DNA from: Streptomyces marincola
GTDB lineage: Bacteria > Actinomycetota > Actinomycetes > Streptomycetales > Streptomycetaceae
Reading direction: 5' to 3'
Assembly (NCBI RefSeq): GCF_020410765.1
Contig: NZ_CP084541.1
Span: forward strand, 2,803,001-2,867,000
Length of the DNA stretch: 64,000 nucleotides
Position 1 is the stretch's first letter. The number at the start of each line of letters is the position of its first letter. Both the position numbers and the translations under genes were made by a program. The notes beneath the pieces are model-generated. The model saw only the letters and a program-made list of their open reading frames with translations. It ran no database searches and was not told the DNA's origin. Below, piece after piece: positions 17,388 to 25,651 of this stretch.

Positions 17388-18299
17388 ATGACGTCACCAC
17401 GCCCCCGGATCAGCAAGGCTGTCATTCCCGCCGCCGGGCTCGGCACACGATTTCTGCCCGCGACGAAGGCCACGCCCAAGGAAATGCTGCCGGTCGTCGA
17501 CCAGCCCGCGATCCAGTATGTGGTGGAGGAGGCGACCGCCGCCGGACTCACCGACGTACTCATGATCACCGGCCGGAACAAGCGACCGGTCGAGGACCAT
17601 TTCGACCGCAACTACGAGCTGGAGGACGCGCTGCGCCGCAAGGGCGACTCGGAACGGCTCTCCCGCGTCCAGCAGTCCACCGCGCTCGCCACCATCCACT
17701 ACGTCCGCCAGGGCGACCCCAAGGGCCTGGGGCACGCCGTCCAGTGCGCCGAGCCGCACGTCGGCGACCAGCCGTTCGCGGTGCTCCTCGGTGACGACCT
17801 GATCGACCCCCGCGACCCCCTGCTCACCCGGATGATCGAGGCCCAGGCCGAGCACGGCGGCAGCGTCATCGCCCTGATGGAGGTCGACCCGGAGCAGATC
17901 CACCTCTACGGCGCGGCGTCCGTCGACCCCGTCGCGGACGGCGTGATGCGCGTCACGGGCCTGGTCGAGAAGCCCGACCCCGCCGACGCGCCGAGCAACC
18001 TGGCCATCATCGGCCGCTACGTGCTCGACCCCGGCGTCTTCGCCGTGCTCGACCGGACCCCGCCCGGCCGCGGCGGCGAGATCCAGCTGACCGACGCACT
18101 CCAGACCATGGCGCGCGAGCCCGAGGCCGCGGGGCCCGTCTACGGCGTGGTGTTCAAGGGCCGCCGCTACGACACCGGCGACCGCGGCGACTACCTGCGG
18201 TCCATCGTGCGCCTCGCCTGCGAACGCCCCGATCTCGGCCCCGAGTTCCGCAGCTGGCTGCGCTCCTACGTCCGCGAGGAGATGCCCCAGATTGACTGA
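17388..18299 (+). CDS. galU: UTP-glucose-1-phosphate uridylyltransferase
   Basis: Makes UDP-glucose for wall, capsule and trehalose synthesis. It has 303 residues. The nucleotide-binding signature AVIPAAGLGTRFLPATKATPKEML is at the start, followed by LLGDDLIDP and the catalytic region VEKPDPADAPSNLAIIGRYVL. ATG 17388 gives the family N-terminus; an in-frame ATG 33 bases upstream is less likely. It overlaps the TTG start of moeA by 8 bases. In actinobacteria galU is a fixed neighbour of the gephyrin-like glp gene, which is the case here. Confidence 0.92.
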   Translation: MTSPRPRISKAVIPAAGLGTRFLPATKATPKEMLPVVDQPAIQYVVEEATAAGLTDVLMITGRNKRPVEDHFDRNYELEDALRRKGDSERLSRVQQSTALATIHYVRQGDPKGLGHAVQCAEPHVGDQPFAVLLGDDLIDPRDPLLTRMIEAQAEHGGSVIALMEVDPEQIHLYGAASVDPVADGVMRVTGLVEKPDPADAPSNLAIIGRYVLDPGVFAVLDRTPPGRGGEIQLTDALQTMAREPEAAGPVYGVVFKGRRYDTGDRGDYLRSIVRLACERPDLGPEFRSWLRSYVREEMPQID

Positions 18300-19554
18300 T
18301 CTCTGGTCCGTGGACGAGCACCTCGACGACGTCCTCGGCGCCGTCCGCCCGCTCGCTCCCATCGAGCTCCCCCTCCTCGACGCCGACGGCTGCGTCCTCG
18401 TCGAGGACGTTCCGGTCACCGCACCGCTGCCGCCGTTCGACAACAGCTCCATGGACGGCTACGCGGTGCGCGTCGCCGACGTCGAGACGGCCACCGAGGA
18501 GTACCCCGCGGTGCTGCGCGTCATCGGCGACATCGCCGCGGGCAGCGGCCGGCCGCCGGCCGTCGGGCCCGGCGAGGCCGCCCGCATCATGACGGGCGCG
18601 CCCGTGCCGCCCGGCGCCCAGGCCGTCGTCCCCGTCGAGTGGACCGACGGGGGAACGGGCGCGGGCCCCGCCGACGCCATGACCGGCCGCGACCACGGGC
18701 CCGAGGTCCGTGTGCACCGGCCGGCCGCGGCCGGGGCGCACATCCGGCCCCGCGGCAGCGACGCGGCGCCAGGCACCGTCGCGCTCGCCGCCGGCACCGT
18801 GCTCGGCGCCCCCCAGATCGGCCTGCTCGCCGCGATAGGCCGGGCCACCGTGCCCGTCCGCCCCCGCCCGCGCGTCGTCGTCCTGTCCACGGGCAGCGAA
18901 CTCACCGCGCCGGGCCGGCCGCTCGCCCCCGGCCGCATCCACGACTCCAACGGCTTCATGCTCACCGCGGCGGCCCGCGACGCGGGCGCCGTCGCCTACC
19001 GCGCCAGCGCCGTCGCCGACGAGCCGGAGACCCTGCGCGCCACGCTGGACGACCAGCTCGGCCGCGCCGACCTGATCGTCACCAGCGGGGGCGTCAGCGT
19101 CGGCGCCTACGACGTGGTCAAGGAGGCACTCGACGGCCGGGCCGAGTTCCGCAGGCTCGCCATGCAACCCGGCAAGCCGCAGGGCTTCGGCCTCATCGGC
19201 CCCGCGCGCACACCGCTGTTCGCCCTGCCGGGCAACCCGGTGAGCGCCTACGTCTCGTTCGAGCTGTTCGTGCGGCCCGCGCTGCGCGCCATGGCCGGCC
19301 GCACGGCGGACGCGCTGCACCGGCCGCGCACCACCGCCCGCCTCGACGGCGAAGGACCCGTGGCCTCCCCCGCGGGCCGCAGGCAGTACCTGCGCGGCAG
19401 CCACGACGCCGGGCGCGGAACGGTCCGCCCCGTCGGCGGCGCCGGCTCCCACCTCGTCGCCGCGCTGGCCCGGGCCGACGCCCTGATCGAAATCCCGGAA
19501 ACGGTGACGGAGGTCGCGCCCGGCGCCGAGCTGACGGTGGTGCTGCTGCGCTGA
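18292..19554 (+). CDS. moeA: Molybdopterin molybdenumtransferase / gephyrin-like protein Glp
   Basis: A 420-residue MoeA/gephyrin E-domain protein. It has NSSMDGYAVRV near residue 48, the MPT-binding domain (VLSTGSELTAPGRPL, IHDSNGFML, DLIVTSGGVSVGAYDVVKEAL) and GNPVSAYVSFELFVRPAL. TTG 18292 overlaps galU. Two readings are open: MoeA inserts molybdate into molybdopterin, and moaC and mogA follow. In actinobacteria the galU-adjacent paralogue is also Glp, an FtsZ-binding division protein whose membrane receptor gene lies three genes downstream here. It may do both. Confidence 0.88.
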   Translation: MTDLWSVDEHLDDVLGAVRPLAPIELPLLDADGCVLVEDVPVTAPLPPFDNSSMDGYAVRVADVETATEEYPAVLRVIGDIAAGSGRPPAVGPGEAARIMTGAPVPPGAQAVVPVEWTDGGTGAGPADAMTGRDHGPEVRVHRPAAAGAHIRPRGSDAAPGTVALAAGTVLGAPQIGLLAAIGRATVPVRPRPRVVVLSTGSELTAPGRPLAPGRIHDSNGFMLTAAARDAGAVAYRASAVADEPETLRATLDDQLGRADLIVTSGGVSVGAYDVVKEALDGRAEFRRLAMQPGKPQGFGLIGPARTPLFALPGNPVSAYVSFELFVRPALRAMAGRTADALHRPRTTARLDGEGPVASPAGRRQYLRGSHDAGRGTVRPVGGAGSHLVAALARADALIEIPETVTEVAPGAELTVVLLR

Positions 19555-19576
19555 GCGAGCGGTACCGTAGCTGCCC

Positions 19577-20056
19577 ATGAGCACCCCGCACCTCACGCAC
19601 CTCGACGCGTCCGGGGCCGCCCGGATGGTCGACGTGTCGGGCAAGGACATCACCGCCCGCGCCGCCACGGCCACCGGCCGGGTGCTCGTCGCGCCGCGGG
19701 TCGTCGAACTGCTGCGCGGCGAGGGCATGCCGAAGGGGGACGCGCTGGCCACCGCGCGGATCGCCGGCATCATGGGCGCCAAACGCACCCCCGACCTGAT
19801 TCCCCTGTGCCACCCGCTGGCCCTGTCGGGCGTCGACGTGCGGCTCGCCGTCACCGACGAGGCCGTGGAGATCTCCGCCACCGTCCGCACCACCGACCGC
19901 ACCGGCGTGGAGATGGAGGCGCTGACCGCCGTCTCCATCGCCGCGCTGACCGTCGTCGACATGGTCAAGGCCGTCGACAAGGCCGCCGTCGTCACCGACA
20001 TCCGGGTCGAGGAGAAAACCGGCGGCGCCTCGGGTGACTGGAGCCGCGCCGGATGA
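19577..20056 (+). CDS. moaC: Cyclic pyranopterin monophosphate synthase
   Basis: Second step of molybdenum cofactor synthesis: makes cPMP from the MoaA product. It has 159 residues. Family motifs are SGAARMVDVSGKDITARAA, LPLCHPLAL-like IPLCHPLALSGVDV, and TGVEMEALTAVSIAALTVVDMVKAVDK with the active-site Lys. It ends in an ATGA overlap with mogA, 22 bases after moeA, so all are one operon. Confidence 0.93.
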   Translation: MSTPHLTHLDASGAARMVDVSGKDITARAATATGRVLVAPRVVELLRGEGMPKGDALATARIAGIMGAKRTPDLIPLCHPLALSGVDVRLAVTDEAVEISATVRTTDRTGVEMEALTAVSIAALTVVDMVKAVDKAAVVTDIRVEEKTGGASGDWSRAG

Positions 20057-20547
20057 CCGCGGGCACCGGGCGGTACCGGGCCCTCGCGCTCACCGCCTCC
20101 AACCGCGCCGCCGCCGGCGTGTACGCCGACACCACGGGGCCGCTGATCGTCGCCGCCCTCGACGAGTTGGGCTTCGCCGCCGACGGCCCGCAGGTCGTTC
20201 CCGACGGCGAGCCGGTCGAGACCGCGCTGCGCGCCGCCGTGGCCGCCGGCTACGACGCCGTCCTCACCACGGGAGGCACCGGCATCTCCCCCACCGACCG
20301 CACCCCGGAGATGACCCGCAGGGTCCTGGACTACGAGATCTCCGGCATCCCGGAGGCCATTCGCGCCGCCGGCCTGGCGAAGGTGCCGACGGCCGCGCTC
20401 TCCCGCGGGCTCGCCGGCGTCGCGGGCCGCACACTCGTGATCAACCTCCCCGGGTCATCCGGCGGCGTCAAGGACGGGCTCGCCGTGCTGCGCCCGCTCC
20501 TGCGGCACGCCGTCGACCAGCTGAACGGCGGCGATCACCGGCCGTGA
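20053..20547 (+). CDS. mogA: Molybdenum cofactor biosynthesis protein MogA/MoaB
   Basis: Adenylates molybdopterin ahead of molybdate insertion by MoeA. It has 164 residues with the MPT-binding GGTGISPTDRTPEMTRRVLDYEI motif region and ALSRGLAGVAGRTLVINLPGSSGGVKDGL, both typical of the family. It overlaps moaC by 4 bases at its start and the acetyltransferase GTG by 4 bases at its end. Confidence 0.92.
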   Translation: MTAGTGRYRALALTASNRAAAGVYADTTGPLIVAALDELGFAADGPQVVPDGEPVETALRAAVAAGYDAVLTTGGTGISPTDRTPEMTRRVLDYEISGIPEAIRAAGLAKVPTAALSRGLAGVAGRTLVINLPGSSGGVKDGLAVLRPLLRHAVDQLNGGDHRP

Positions 20548-21164
20548 GCGCGCATCCGTGGTCCGTTGAACTGGCGGACGGCGACGTGGGCCTCAGGCCC
20601 ATCCGGCAGCGCGACCACCGCGCCTGGCGCGAGGTGAACCAGCGCAACCGCGACTGGCTGCGCCCCTGGGAGGCCACCGTCCCGCCTCCGCCGCCCGGCC
20701 ACCTGCCGGCCCGCAGGCCGACGTTCCGGCAGATGGTCAGGCACCTGCGGGCGGAGGCGCAGGCGGGGCGCATGCTGCCGTTCGTCATCGTCCACCAGGG
20801 GCGCCTGGCCGGGCAGTTGACGGTCGCCGGCATCACCTGGGGGTCCATGTGCTCCGCGCACATCGGCTACTGGATCGACCGCTCACTGGCCGGCCGGGGC
20901 ATCGTGCCGACGGCCGTCGCCCTGGCGACCGACCACTGCTTCCGCTCCCTCGGCCTGCACCGGGTGGAGATCTGCATCCGCCCGGAGAACGGCCCGAGCC
21001 GGCGCGTGGTGGAAAAACTGGGTTTCCGCGAGGAGGGCGTGCGCCCCCGCTATCTCCATATCGACGGCGCCTGGCGCGACCACCTGGTCTTCGCGCTCAC
21101 GGTCGAGGAGGTGCCGCAGGGCCTGCTGGCCCGGTGGCGGCGGGACAGCACGACCCAAAAATAA
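20544..21164 (+). CDS. GNAT acetyltransferase, RimJ-like
   Basis: A 206-residue GCN5-family N-acetyltransferase. It has the RimJ-type opening (LRPIRQRDHRAWREVNQRNRDWL), the beta-4/acetyl-CoA loop region HIGYWIDRSLAGRGIVPTAVALATDHCF and RRVVEKLGFREEGVRPRYLHIDGAWRDHLVFAL. GTG 20544 overlaps the mogA stop. In corynebacteria and mycobacteria a rimJ-like gene sits between the glp/moeA gene and the membrane receptor gene; here it keeps that place. Its substrate is unknown. Confidence 0.87.
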   Translation: MSAHPWSVELADGDVGLRPIRQRDHRAWREVNQRNRDWLRPWEATVPPPPPGHLPARRPTFRQMVRHLRAEAQAGRMLPFVIVHQGRLAGQLTVAGITWGSMCSAHIGYWIDRSLAGRGIVPTAVALATDHCFRSLGLHRVEICIRPENGPSRRVVEKLGFREEGVRPRYLHIDGAWRDHLVFALTVEEVPQGLLARWRRDSTTQK

Positions 21165-21281
21165 AACACATATTCGAATACGTCCGGCGGTACGAAGAAA
21201 TACCCGGGATGACGGCCTGATCGTGCGACACACCGGGCTATTTGGCGGATGGACCCACGCGAACCCCTCTACGGTGTGAGC

Positions 21282-22163
21282 GTGAGCAGCAGTGGCCTCA
21301 TCTTCGCAATGATCGTGGGGGCCTGGGCCGCCTACCTCGTGCCGATGTGGCTCCGCAGGCAGGACGAGCTGAACGAGGCCCGGCCGACGGAGCGCTTCAG
21401 CACCGCCATCAGGCTGCTGACGCGCGGAAGACGCGCGCCGGCGGCCCCGGCGGACGACGAGCCGGCCGAGGCGGCACCGCCGGACGTCTCCGCCGACGTC
21501 CGGTCCTTCGCCGAACCCGTCAAGCAGCCGAAACCGACCAGCACCCCGAACTCGCGCGCCAAAGTGCTCGCCCGCAGGCGCAGGACCACCATGGTCCTGC
21601 TGCTCGCGTTCACTCTGGGCGGAATCTTCGCCCTCACCGCCGGCTCCGGGTACCTGTGGCTTCCGGCCATTCCCGCCGTGCTGCTCACCGCCTACGTCGT
21701 GCACGTGCGCCGGCAGGAACGGCGCCGCTACGCCGTCGCCCTCGACCGCCGCCGGGCCGAGGAGGCCGCCAAGCGCCTGCGGGAACGCACGCAGCGCAGC
21801 AGGGCGGCCGTTCCCGAGAAGCCGGCCGCGGCCGTCGTGGAGCAGACCGACCACGCCGAGTGGGTCGACCAGCAGCGCCGCCGCGCCCGGCGCCCGGACG
21901 ACGACCAGGAGGGCTGGGACCCCGCCCCCGTGCCCCTGCCGACCTACGTGAACGCCCCCGTCGCCCCGCGCACCACACGGGGCGTGGACCTCGACGGCCC
22001 CGACACCTGGAGCGCGGCCCGCTCCACCACGGCGGGCACGCCCGCGGCGCCCGCCGCGCCCCCCCGGCCCGCGCAACCGGCGGCCGACGTCAAGGCGCCG
22101 CAGCGCACACCGCTCTTCGACCAGTACGCCGACGAACCGCACCGCCGCGCGGCGGGCGAGTGA
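21282..22163 (+). CDS. sepX: SepX/GlpR-like division membrane protein
   Basis: A 293-residue membrane protein. A first TM lies at the extreme N-terminus (SSGLIFAMIVGAWAAYLVPMW), followed at once by the highly conserved-looking block LRRQDELNEARPTERFSTAIR. Two more TM segments occur near residues 105-150 (TTMVLLLAFTLGGIFALTAG and WLPAIPAVLLTAYVVHV), and the tail is cytoplasmic, Arg/Glu then Pro/Ala-rich. This arrangement and the galU-glp-rimJ context match streptomycete SepX and corynebacterial GlpR, which link the gephyrin-like Glp to the divisome. GTG 21282 gives the family N-terminus; ATG 21249 would add 11 residues. Confidence 0.8.
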   Translation: MSSSGLIFAMIVGAWAAYLVPMWLRRQDELNEARPTERFSTAIRLLTRGRRAPAAPADDEPAEAAPPDVSADVRSFAEPVKQPKPTSTPNSRAKVLARRRRTTMVLLLAFTLGGIFALTAGSGYLWLPAIPAVLLTAYVVHVRRQERRRYAVALDRRRAEEAAKRLRERTQRSRAAVPEKPAAAVVEQTDHAEWVDQQRRRARRPDDDQEGWDPAPVPLPTYVNAPVAPRTTRGVDLDGPDTWSAARSTTAGTPAAPAAPPRPAQPAADVKAPQRTPLFDQYADEPHRRAAGE

Positions 22164-22220
22164 CCCGGAGAACGGATTTCGGCTCACCCCCCGCGGGGTG
22201 TTACAGTTTCTCCCGAACGC

Positions 22221-22294
22221 GGGCCTGTAGCGCAGCCTGGTAGCGCATCTCGTTCGCAACGAGGGGGTCAGGGGTTCAAATCCCCTCAGGTCCA
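22221..22294 (+). tRNA. tRNA-Ala (anticodon CGC)
   Basis: A 74-base cloverleaf. The acceptor stem GGGCCTG/CAGGTCC contains the alanine identity pair G3-U70. The D arm is GCGC/GCGC, the anticodon stem TCTCG/CGAGG with loop TTCGCAA, the T arm AGGGG-TTCAAAT-CCCCT, and the discriminator A. CCA is not encoded. Its 3' part doubles as the left attachment site of the integrated element, so this gene is partly rebuilt from element sequence. Confidence 0.95.
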
Positions 22295-22337
22295 CAGCAA
22301 GACCCGTTCCCAGGACCAGGTGGAACGGCAGACGGGA
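22252..22337 (+). repeat. Left attachment site (attL) within tRNA-Ala
   Basis: From the anticodon arm to 43 bases past the tRNA this sequence recurs at 25652-25737, exactly 3400 bases away. There are five mismatches and no indel; the first 48 bases differ at one position only. Direct repeats at a tRNA 3' half with an adjacent integrase are the standard footprint of site-specific integration. Confidence 0.9.
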
Positions 22338-22367
22338 GCCCCCGCCGATCTCGATCGGCGGGGGCTC
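22336..22367. terminator. Perfect 14-bp hairpin after tRNA-Ala
   Basis: GAGCCCCCGCCGAT and ATCGGCGGGGGCTC pair fully around a CTCG tetraloop, 42 bases after the tRNA and 36 bases before the integrase stop. It suits a two-way terminator. Confidence 0.75.
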
Positions 22368-22402
22368 TCGCGTGTGTGCATGCAGCGAAGTACAGCAACG
22401 GC

Positions 22403-22993
22403 CTACGGGGGCGACGCTGCGGCGCCGAGGTGCTTGCCGAGCTTCCGCAGTGCCTTGCGCGTGGCCTCGGACGGGACGTGCGTGTACACCTCCATGGTGA
22501 CCGCGATCTTGCTGTGCCGGAGGATCTGCATGGCGATGCGCGGGTGCACGTCCAGGGCCGCCAGGAGCGATCCGCAGGTGTGCCGGGTGTCGTGCAGCCG
22601 GATGCGGCGCACCCCCGCCTTGTCGGCCCGCGCGGCGAACTGCCGGTTGAAGTTCCTCGGCTCCACCGGAGTCCCGCACCGGGTGGTGAACACGAACCCG
22701 TTGTCCGTCCACAACTCCCCGACGGCCTTCCGCGCGGCAACCTGCGCCTCCCGCCGGAGCCTCAGCGCGGCCACGCAGATGTCCGGCAGCGGCAGCACGG
22801 CCATGGACGCCTCGGTCTTGGTCTCGTCGTGCACCAGGCGGCGCTGGATGCGTTGCAACGAGTGCTCCACGCTCAGCTCCCCCGCCTCCGACTCCAACTC
22901 GCCATCCACCAAGCCGAAGCAGCCACCTACGCCATCGAAGCCCACCGTCAACAGCACCAACCACCACACCCCAGACGCCGCAACGAGTAACAA
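22403..22993 (-). pseudogene. Tyrosine recombinase/integrase, 5'-truncated remnant
   Basis: Only the C-terminal catalytic part of a phage-type integrase remains. Homology-like sequence begins near residue 30 of this frame (VEHSLQRIQRRLVHDETKT). It keeps the HxxR box (RLHDTRHTCGSLL), the RHSK box (QILRHSKIAVTM) and the nucleophile Tyr in MEVYTHV. The N-terminal arm-binding and SAM-like domains and the first catalytic Arg are gone, and the first 30 residues in this frame look unrelated. So it should be inactive. Its 3' end faces the tRNA, as in actinomycete integrative elements, where int sits beside the attachment site. Confidence 0.85.
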
Positions 22994-23460
22994 CCTTCTC
23001 TACGACTTCAAGGCGCCGCGCGTAGCGCGGCGCGCGCGGCAGCGGCGGCCCCCGGGCCGCCGCTCCTGTCTCCGCCCCGCTCCGGCCCAGGCCCGCCGGC
23101 CGCGCACCAACAGGCAGGCCGTAGAAGGTTGCTGTCACCGGGCGCCGTCGTGGCTAGGGGTCGGCTCCGCGGCTTTACGCACCTGCCGGGCTCGGGACCC
23201 GCGTCGAGCAAGGCCAGAGGGCCACTCGGGCACAACCGCGGGCAGGACCAGCCTGCCCAAGTCGCCGGCCAGCGTACGGCCCTCTGACCATGCCCGACCC
23301 CAACCCCAACAGGACACCGCCCAAACCCGCTCCACCGACTTGCGCGGTTGGGCAGATGCAAGTGAAGGTTTGACGACTTCCCTAGAAGGCCGGACACGGG
23401 CCGTCTCCAGCGATATGATCTCTTCGCCGATCACCCAGAGAATCACTGGCGAGGAAGTTC
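22994..23460. other. 467-base gap inside the element, with two GC hairpins
   Basis: No gene seen between the integrase remnant and the DUF262 gene. Two perfect hairpins occur: 23014-23032 (CGCCGCGC / GCGCGGCG, 3-base loop) and 23041-23064 (AGCGGCGGCCC / GGGCCGCCGCT, 2-base loop). The missing 5' part of int and any excisionase or replication genes would be expected here but are absent. G+C falls toward the right end of the gap. Confidence 0.6.
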
Positions 23461-24528
23461 ATGGATCAGTCTAGCCCTGAGCACTACCCAATTGCGGACT
23501 TCATTAAATGGAACAATGAAAAGGAGCTGGTCCTAAATCCCAATTTTCAACGAGGGCCAGTCTGGACAACTACTGCTCGCACGTATCTCATTGACACCAT
23601 CTTGCACGGATACCCAGTCCCCAAGGTGTTAATGCGTACGCATATCGATCGCACTTCGCATCGAATCTTTCGGGAAGTCGTCGATGGCCAGCAGCGCCTT
23701 CGTACCATCATAGATTTCGCCGCTGGTAAGTTTAAGCTTGGGATTCGATCGAAAAACTATCGCGGGGCCGCTTACAGTAGCCTGCCGGGCGAACTTCAAG
23801 ATAAGTTTCTTGCGTACAAAATCACGGCTGAGCAATTGATCAACGCAACTGACTCCGACGTGCTTGAAGTTTTTGCTCGGATCAACAGTTACGCCGTTCC
23901 GGTGAACGCGGCTGAGCTGCGCAATGCTAAGTACGACACGGAGTTCAGCTTCTCTGTACAGGAGCAGTCCCGTAAGTGGACTGATCTCTGGGACCTAGGG
24001 ATCTTGGGCAAGCGAGACCAGGTCAGAATGATCGGCTATTCGCTGATGGCAGAGATGTACAGCGTTCTACTGCAAGGCGTCACCGATGGCGGCGAAGATA
24101 AGATCAACCGCCTCTACGAGCGAAAGAAGGCGGGCTTCCCCGAGCAAGCGAAGGTTGAGCAGCGCGTCGATCGAATTCTCGACGTGATGTTCGACCACGT
24201 TGTGCCCAGTCTCGCGAATGAACCGATCGTTAAACGCCCGCAAGCACTTATGATCTTCGCGGCCCTCGCCTACGCCGAGTTTGGAATTCCCAGCGGTGAT
24301 ATCGGCGATGAGCACATGCCTGTACGCCCTGACGGCTTCAGCGAGAGTATCGAGCGGTTCACGGCGAATCTGACGTACCTGAATGAGATCCTAAAATCTG
24401 AGGAGCCGCCCAGAGAATTCGAGCGCTTCTACACGACTTCCAAGTCCTCGACTCAGCGCATTGCTAGCCGAAGGGAGCGGTTCAGGGTTTTCTGCGAGGC
24501 TCTAACTGAAGACGGTATGGAGCATTAG
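23461..24528 (+). CDS. DUF262 (ParB-like nuclease fold) protein of a two-gene module
   Basis: A 355-residue soluble protein. The DUF262 hallmarks are at residues 26-35 (NPNFQRGPVW, the FQR box) and 75-79 (DGQQR). A helical region follows (ARINSYAVPVNAAELRNAKY). The DUF1524 HNH domain found in GmrSD and related restriction enzymes is not present. DUF262 proteins act in several phage-defence systems as nucleotide-dependent nucleases or sensors. ATG 23461 follows GAGGAAGTTC. Codon thirds are visibly richer in A/T than in neighbours, and Leu57 is a TTA codon. The next gene overlaps its stop by one base. The system's function is inferred, not shown. Confidence 0.8.
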   Translation: MDQSSPEHYPIADFIKWNNEKELVLNPNFQRGPVWTTTARTYLIDTILHGYPVPKVLMRTHIDRTSHRIFREVVDGQQRLRTIIDFAAGKFKLGIRSKNYRGAAYSSLPGELQDKFLAYKITAEQLINATDSDVLEVFARINSYAVPVNAAELRNAKYDTEFSFSVQEQSRKWTDLWDLGILGKRDQVRMIGYSLMAEMYSVLLQGVTDGGEDKINRLYERKKAGFPEQAKVEQRVDRILDVMFDHVVPSLANEPIVKRPQALMIFAALAYAEFGIPSGDIGDEHMPVRPDGFSESIERFTANLTYLNEILKSEEPPREFERFYTTSKSSTQRIASRRERFRVFCEALTEDGMEH

Positions 24529-25190
24529 TGCTGGGGCTTTCAAAGCCGTACTCTGATTTCCGCGTAGAGTGCATGGAGATCTTAGATTCCTTCACTTTGC
24601 CGCCGCGAGGGGATCGGCATCATATTGGGTTCGGGGCCCAGCGGATCACGCGCGAGGGTGCCGTAATCGCATTACATGACGCCTGGAACAGGTTCTGCAG
24701 AAGCCTTGTACTTCGGAGCGCCTTTCATCAGTTCGAAACCCGTTCTGGACGCATCCTCTCTCCTGCCGTGGGGCGCAATCAGACTCAGGCACTTCGGTTT
24801 CTTGGCTCTAATCTGTCGTCGATATCTTCCAAATCTCACGGTGAGCCTAACTGGTTCGTTCCAGCTGCCACTATTGATGCTGCCGATTTATTGAATGTCC
24901 CAAATCGGGCGACTATCGCGGCGGCCATTGGTGTTTCTAGTATTCACAGCACGGTATCGCCATCAGCTGGAGTGCAGGCCAATGCTTCGCCGCCACAAGA
25001 AGTGCAGGCCGTGCGAAATTATATTGCACATCGCGGGAGGAATGCGGCCAAGAGGATAGACTCTCTGATGATTGCTCATGGGGCATCCAACGTGCTGGAG
25101 CTCTTGGATTCACCGGCTGCAGGTGGGATTAGATTGTTTGAATCGTGGATCTATGACTTGCTCGATATGGCAAACTTTGCTACTCGTTAA
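24528..25190 (+). CDS. Putative HEPN-type nuclease partner of the DUF262 protein
   Basis: A 220-residue protein with GTG start inside the TAG of the upstream gene (TAGTG), so translation is coupled. Residues 163-168 read RNYIAH, the R-N-x3-H signature of HEPN ribonucleases, inside a helical stretch (QEVQAVRNYIAHRGRNAAKR). The final helix pair (IRLFESWIYDLLDMANFA) fits a HEPN bundle. The N-terminal part is not recognised. MAE_28990/MAE_18760-type HEPN proteins are often next to DUF262 genes, and this could be a distant one. TTA codons occur at Leu19, Leu49 and Leu121. G+C is low for the window. Confidence 0.6.
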   Translation: MLGLSKPYSDFRVECMEILDSFTLPPRGDRHHIGFGAQRITREGAVIALHDAWNRFCRSLVLRSAFHQFETRSGRILSPAVGRNQTQALRFLGSNLSSISSKSHGEPNWFVPAATIDAADLLNVPNRATIAAAIGVSSIHSTVSPSAGVQANASPPQEVQAVRNYIAHRGRNAAKRIDSLMIAHGASNVLELLDSPAAGGIRLFESWIYDLLDMANFATR

Positions 25191-25651
25191 CTGGCAAGTC
25201 TGTAACTCCTATCGGTTGCACAGCGCCTTCCATTAGCTCCGATCCATAGGGAAGTCGCCCGGCAGCGGGCGCGCGATCTGCCCGTCAGCCTGAGTGAGCG
25301 ACCGGCCCCACGCGTCGCGCCCCCCGGTCCGTCTCAGTTTCCGTCTCATTCAGAGGCTACGAGGGGGTTCGTGGCTGTGCGCAGCAGCGTGCGGCCGCGT
25401 GCTCGTCCTGGCATGGACGCAGGTGAACGCGTCTGGACGGTCGTCATGGGTGGTCAACAGACTTGGAAAGCGTGTTGGAGGGAGCCGATGGCCAGCCCTC
25501 TCGGACAACAGGCGCCGCCGGCCGGTGCCCGGCGCAGCTCGGTTGCGGTACAGAGCGGAGTACAGCAACCGGCGCGACCGCAGTCGGCCGCCATCAGCCC
25601 CATGTGGCTAGCTGACCAGCCCAGCAGACCTCAGCAACCGTCGTGCCCGTA

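Noticed and set aside
20883..23138. Minus frame containing LRGFEPLTPSLRT-like text across the tRNA
   Set aside because: This peptide string is the antisense translation of tRNA 3' ends and recurs at attR; it is an artefact, not a gene.
22994..23460. Excisionase or replication initiator of the element
   Set aside because: No frame with a ribosome site or HTH motif; only hairpins seen.
25294..25611. 105-codon frame at the right element end
   Set aside because: No ribosome site, no motif, Arg-rich; frames on the other strand are equally open.
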